Shown: positions 44,292 through 48,728 of the stretch, one piece after another
How positions within the stretch are numbered: position 1 is the stretch's first letter
Layout: each line of letters begins with the position of its first letter
Source: Gymnopus androsaceus JB14
Lineage: Eukaryota > Basidiomycota > Agaricomycetes > Agaricales > Omphalotaceae
Assembly (NCBI GenBank): GCA_009733575.1
Contig: ML769807.1
Location: forward strand, 882 to 49,609
Reading direction: 5' to 3'
DNA length: 48,728 nt
Notes under the pieces: generated by a model
Told to the model about the DNA's origin: nothing
Seen by the model: only the letters and a program-made list of their open reading frames with translations
Databases searched by the model: none
Made by a program: the position numbers and the translations under genes

Positions 44292-44608
44292 TGTTGAACA
44301 TATGATGATATCACTCATCATCTAGGTCATATAATGCTATCACTCATCACCGAGGTAGTCTTACTCAGCCTCAGCAGTATCTTAGTAAGTAGCTTTATGG
44401 ACGACATCATAGGTCATGCACATAGAACATACTAGAAGGATACTACCATATATGTAATGAATACAGTACTACAGTATATAAGGACTCCAGTAGTACTGCT
44501 AATGATAACAACTTCTACTAGTCTTTTACCTCTCTCTATCTGCTCTACAAGCTTAACCACTTGGTGAGTGCTAGTCACTGCGCCTCCTAGCTTATATGCT
44601 GCGCAACA
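44292..44608 (+). mobile_element. Copia 5' LTR (copy B)
   Basis: A 317-bp sequence with TGTTGAACA start and GCGCAACA end, closely similar to copy A at 21912-22227. It contains GTATATAAGG at about 44474 as a TATA candidate and is followed directly by a primer-binding site. Confidence 0.85.
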
Positions 44609-44624
44609 GGTTATGGGCCCCAAG
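44609..44624 (+). promoter_or_regulatory. Half-tRNA(iMet)-type primer-binding site
   Basis: GGTTATGGGCCC directly follows the LTR. It is complementary to the anticodon stem-loop region of initiator tRNA-Met (GGGCCCATAACC), the priming mode known from Drosophila copia and Ty5, rather than to the tRNA 3' end. Confidence 0.7.
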
Positions 44625-45249
44625 TCCCTCATGTCGTTGTGCTTCACAATGATCAGGTTGCCTTTGGCCCTGTTCATGTACACCTTGAGGGCTGTCCCTA
44701 GCCTTTGAGTGTGGTTGGTGATTGCTGTAGGATGTTCATGATGTTTGGGCTGTAGCATGAATTCAAGCCCCAAAATTTACATACAATACCTTCTTTTCTT
44801 TCATGAACCCAGGTACCAGGCTGAGCCTTACATTGCTCCTGCCAGTATGCTGAAGAAGGGTTTAAAGGCTTCACAGCTCCCTTATCGATGTGAACTGTTC
44901 GGCACATTGATTACAATACAAATTTTATCATGATACATCTTTTTAGATAGATCTACATACAAATCCCCCCTGATGGCTTAAGTCCCTTAAACGATCAAAT
45001 GATAGATGCGCACTTAATTATTGCTGCTCATCATGAGATCTTTCAATCTGCCATACAGGATTTTTTAGATAGATCTTAGATACATCAGATGCTCAGATGG
45101 AATGGCTGAGATCTAATGATGGAAAAGCGATCATTGGTTACCATGTGTACAGGTGACACGCAACATGAGCGCGATTTGGGTTTCATAGCTGTTCGAAAAT
45201 AGCAGCTACTGATCAGTTGTCTTTCACAGATCAACCCAATTTTTTCGAA
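44625..45249 (+). other. Copia leader with antisense coding-like content
   Basis: No sense-strand gene lies between the primer site and gag. On the minus strand two overlapping frames read VKPLNPSSAYWQEQCKAQPG and then EFMLQPKHHEHPTAITNHTQ, as if a protein-coding fragment with one frame break had been picked up. No family was recognised. TTTTTAGATAGATCT is repeated near 44940 and 45062. Confidence 0.35.
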
Positions 45250-46917
45250 ATGTCTTCCACATCTTCCACCCTTAACAACACATCTGGTCTCAACAGCGTT
45301 CCCATGCATGATGGTAGTAACCAGACTGTTTGGGCTGCTGGTATGAAAGCCTATCTCCGGTTTGCCAAACTTTGGCCCTATGTTGATGGGTCAAAAACCA
45401 AACCTGAGGCTCCGGAAAATGAATCCGATGACCCCAATTACCAAACCAAATTTGATGCTTGGAATGAGGCAGATGAGCAAGCCATTGGCGCCATCCTCAT
45501 GAAAATTCCTTATCAATACCATCACCTAGCGACTAAAGCAAATGGTGAAGATAGGAATTCCAAAGAACTTTGGGAAGCTATTAGAGCTCAATTTGGTAAA
45601 ACTGGTATTGCAGGTGTTTATTCGGAGTTCCTTTCTGCCATCCACTTCCATGTAAGGGAAGGGGAAAATCCAGTTCCAGCCCTTGGGAACCTGACTTCAA
45701 TTATTCAGCGCCTGACTGAATCCAACATCAAACTTGATGGTAATTTGCAGGTTCTACTTTATCTTGCAGCTCTTCCTAGTTCGTGGGAAGGTTTCAAGAC
45801 TTTGGTTCTTACCTCTTGTACTGGCAATAACTGGAACGTTTCCAACATTTTGACTTTGATCAAAAATGAATGGAATTGTCGCAGCACCAGGCAGCAAACC
45901 TCCCTTCAATCTCGGATCAGCGGCATTAAACGCCACCGCTTCAATCCCAATTGGAAGAAACAGAAGAAGCAGCATGGCGAAGGCCAGCAGCAGCAGGACC
46001 AGCAATCTGGTTCATCTTCTCAACCCAACAATGGAAAGAAGCATGGATCCCGAGGAGGTAAAAAGTACAAAGGGAAAAAGAAGGCTTTTGAGTCCGTTGA
46101 AGTTGCTCAAGCTTCTGTTGCCCCTAATGACTTCGAGATGGAAGCTGAACCCTTCGAGACCATGGAAGCTTTGGAGTTTGAATATGAGGACCCCTTCATG
46201 CAGTGGCAAGTTAATTCTTCTTTACTAAAATCTCATGACTCATTAAAATCGCAACAGAATAATTCGATAGCACGGATCACACAAGGCCAAAATGGCCATT
46301 CAGACTTATTTTTACCACCACTTGTATTTTTTAATAATAATATTCTGTTTGCCAATGTCAAAGATGAGATTGCCGCTTTAAGCACAAAATATAAAGAAGA
46401 TATCTGGATCTTAGATTCAGGTGCATCAATACATACCACGCCATATAAGTCGGATTTCACAGAATTAAAACAATTAGAAAAACCAATTGAAATCCAGACT
46501 GCTGATAAGTGGTCAAAGACTTATATTACACATGCTGGAGTTGTTCTCATCAAACATACAAATGAAAATAATGTCACCCAAATTACCAAATTGGAACCAG
46601 TATTTTACCAACCACATTCACCATATTGTTTTCTCTCACAAGGCAGCATCTTGCGCCGTGGCTATTATGCCTATGCTGATGAGAAGAAAACATCACTTAG
46701 GTTTAAGAGCAATCATAAGGTCTTCATGACATGTTACCCCATGAACTCGTCAGATGCTCTACATTGGTTAAAAACCGAAGTAATAAAGAGCAAGATTGAC
46801 CTTTTTAAGGATTTTATTCCCAAAAACATCAGAATTCCTAAAAATCTGATGGCTCATAAAAATATTGACTATGATATATGGCATTGTTGTCTTGGACATC
46901 CTTCAAAAGATGTTTTA
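45250..46917 (+). CDS. Ty1/Copia gag, protease and GAG-pre-integrase
   Basis: Start at 45250 (MSSTSSTLNNTSGLNSVPMH) gives a normal Copia gag beginning; an in-frame ATG at 45217 is an alternative. Gag words: WAAGMKAYLRFAKLWPYVDG, IGAILMKIPYQYHHLA and LAALPSSWEGFKTLVL. Where a CCHC knuckle is usual there is a Lys/Gln/Gly-rich basic segment instead (about residues 230-290). The protease motif is WILDSGASIHTT. The pre-integrase segment IWHCCLGHPSKDVL begins the integrase zinc domain. The frame ends at a TGA at 46918-46920, where the family continues, so it is a nonsense change. Confidence 0.92.
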
Positions 46918-48728
46918 TGACATGCGTCTGAGGCAACAGGTGGTTTTCCTAAAGTAAATATCCCAAATGAGGACAAAGAAATATGTCCTGGTTGCACTAA
47001 GGGTACGCACTTATCCCAATAATGAGAAATGTGCTGAAAAACTCTTTGATTTAGTCCATATGGACATTATAGAGTTTCCCACTATTTCGTATCATAAGCA
47101 TAAATATGTACTGAATATCCTTGATGATCATTCATCATATGGTGCAGGATACCTCCTAGCTGCCAAATCTAACATATTCGAAGCGTTCAAGGAATTCTAC
47201 AATCTCGTGGACCTCCAAGACGCTATCAAGATAAAACAAATAAGAGTTGATAACAAATTTGTCACTAAGAATTTCAGACAATTTTGCCGTGATAAAGGGA
47301 TCATATTGGGACCGTCGGCTCCATATGAACACCAGCAGAACGGGAGAATCGAAAGATTCAACTGTACAATCCGTGAGAAATCGGAAGCCATGAGGCACAT
47401 GGCCTGCTTACCGCCTTCCTGGTGGGAATTTAGTGTTCAAACTGCATATGTTGTCTATAACAGGACACCTATGCGCCGCCGATGGGATAAAAATAGAAAT
47501 TGGAAAACACCTTACGAAATCAGATACGGGAAGAAGCCTGATGTGTCCAAATTTCGGACTTTCGGATGTGCTGCATATGTGTATCGTCCAAAGGAGACTC
47601 GCCCAAACAAGCAAGCTCCAAGATCAGAAGTAATGATTTTTATTGGATATACACAGGGAATGAATGCTTATCGCTTCATGCGCACACATAATAACTCAAT
47701 TGCAACTTCTTCCAATGCCATATTTGATGAGCGCTGGTTTCCATGCTGCTCAACATCAAAACCTACAGTTGACGTTAACAATAATGATTTTGAAGAGGAT
47801 TCCGAACCATCCGAGTCCGCTCCTGATGATAATGTTGAGGATGATGACCCTGAGTTTCCTCCTCCGCCTAATCCTCCTGCTCCAATAGAACCACAAAATG
47901 ATGAAGAAAATGGAGAAGGAGATGAGGAAGTAAGAGGTGGGGGAGAAGTTCCTGATCAACATGGTGCAGATGAAGGGGGAGCTGGTGTTATACAACCACC
48001 CCCAAATTCATTCAATCCTGGAATAGAACCTGAACCAGCACCAATAGTAAGACACTCTGAAAGAGCACGAGTACCTACCCAGAGACCTGGAAATATTTAC
48101 GGTGATACACCTCCTGCCAAGATTGATCGAAATGCTGGTCAATCTCATAATATTGGTTCTGATATCAGATGGAATCGTGAGATTTACAGTGATCAACCTG
48201 AAGCCAGACCTTCCTGGCAAAGGCAACCTGCTCGGCAACAGCCTAGAGCAAATAATCTCATTCCTGACCCACCTGTGAACAATTATTCGGGAGAAAGTAT
48301 GAATGGATGCGGAAGCGTTGATTGTATTTCCCAGTTGGCTCATGAAGGGGGAGTAACTTTTCTGGACTATTTGCTTTCTCAGGCTCCTGAAAATAAGGAA
48401 ATGGTTCGAAACTGGCAGTTTCGTGATTTGATGCGCCTTCCTGTAAAGGACCGGCAACCGTGGCTTGACAAATGCAAAGAAGAAATTGACAGTCTAGTTA
48501 AGCGAAAGGTATTCAAGATTGTTGATCAACCCAATAACAGAAATGTCATAAAGAACAGATGGGTCTTTGATATCAAGTCAGAATGGTCGGAAACGATCTA
48601 GACTTGTTGCCAGGGGATATTCTCAAGTAGAAGGAGTGGATTATGACAAATTGTTCTCTCCCATTGTCCATTATGAAACAGTGCGAGTCTTAACTTGCAC
48701 TAGCTGCCCTAGAAGATTGGGAACTAGA
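46918..48728 (+). pseudogene. Ty1/Copia integrase and start of reverse transcriptase, broken, runs off window
   Basis: After the TGA the sense frame continues (ICPGCTKGTH, second half of the zinc domain). A base change of frame near 47020 then opens the frame ending at 48601: LVHMDIIEF (first D), IKQIRVDNKFVTKNF (second D), NGRIERFNCTIREKSEAM (E) and GKKPDVSKFRTFGC. A long acidic/proline-rich linker follows, then KRKVFKIVDQP and KNRWVFDIK. Another frame change near 48580 leads to SRLVARGYSQVEGVDYDKLF, the start of Copia reverse transcriptase. RNase H and the 3' LTR lie beyond 48728. Confidence 0.9.

Overview
This window looks like a repeat-rich accessory region of a basidiomycete genome, most likely an Agaricomycete. 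The evidence is short introns of about 45-60 nt, Plavaka (CACTA/KDZ-type) transposases, a DUF6532-type protein, a Tet-like 2OG-Fe(II) oxygenase, multi-exon fungal G-domain proteins and a myosin-motor chitin synthase. Host-type genes are few and most of the DNA is mobile elements in various states of decay.

Layout. 0-2.9 kb: decayed Plavaka transposase with a noisy local duplication of its own middle. 2.9-4.6 kb: terminal and subterminal repeats, degenerate minisatellites. 4.7-12.3 kb, minus strand: three multi-exon genes (DUF6532 protein, small coiled-coil protein, long Tet-like dioxygenase). 12.37-16.86 kb, plus strand: chitin synthase pseudogene with lost start, nonsense codon, frameshifts, a 244-bp TA-flanked MITE in an exon and a missing 3' half. 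16.9-20.6 kb: second, nearly intact Plavaka copy. 21.3-22.2 kb: Copia 3' remnant and LTR. 22.34-22.91 kb: hAT-like MITE with 8-bp target duplication. 23.5-24.6 kb: foldback element. 24.9-30.6 kb, minus strand: a G-domain gene whose probable C-terminal exon is separated from the rest by about 57 copies of a 64-bp satellite. 31.8-38.9 kb: a full Ty3/Gypsy element nested in a LINE C-terminal remnant. 39.0-39.4 kb: GC-rich hairpin repeats next to a tRNA-like segment. 40.35-42.48 kb, plus strand: an intact 12-exon G-domain paralogue. 43.15-43.84 kb: MITE with 7-bp target duplication. 44.29 kb to the end: Copia element with 5' LTR, half-tRNA(iMet)-type primer site and broken gag-pol, cut by the window edge.

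Most unusual observation: read on the strand of the G-domain gene, almost every 64-bp satellite unit carries a 3' splice-site-like TTTGCAG, three variable bases and a consensus 5' splice site GTAAGT. The array therefore looks like a ladder of roughly 61-nt introns separated by 3-nt microexons, so copy-number change would be frame-neutral if spliced. It lies in the same orientation between two parts of one apparent gene. Splicing is an inference; the motif arrangement is directly visible.

Many frame breaks are single-base indels, some in homopolymers, so part of the apparent gene decay could be residual sequencing error.
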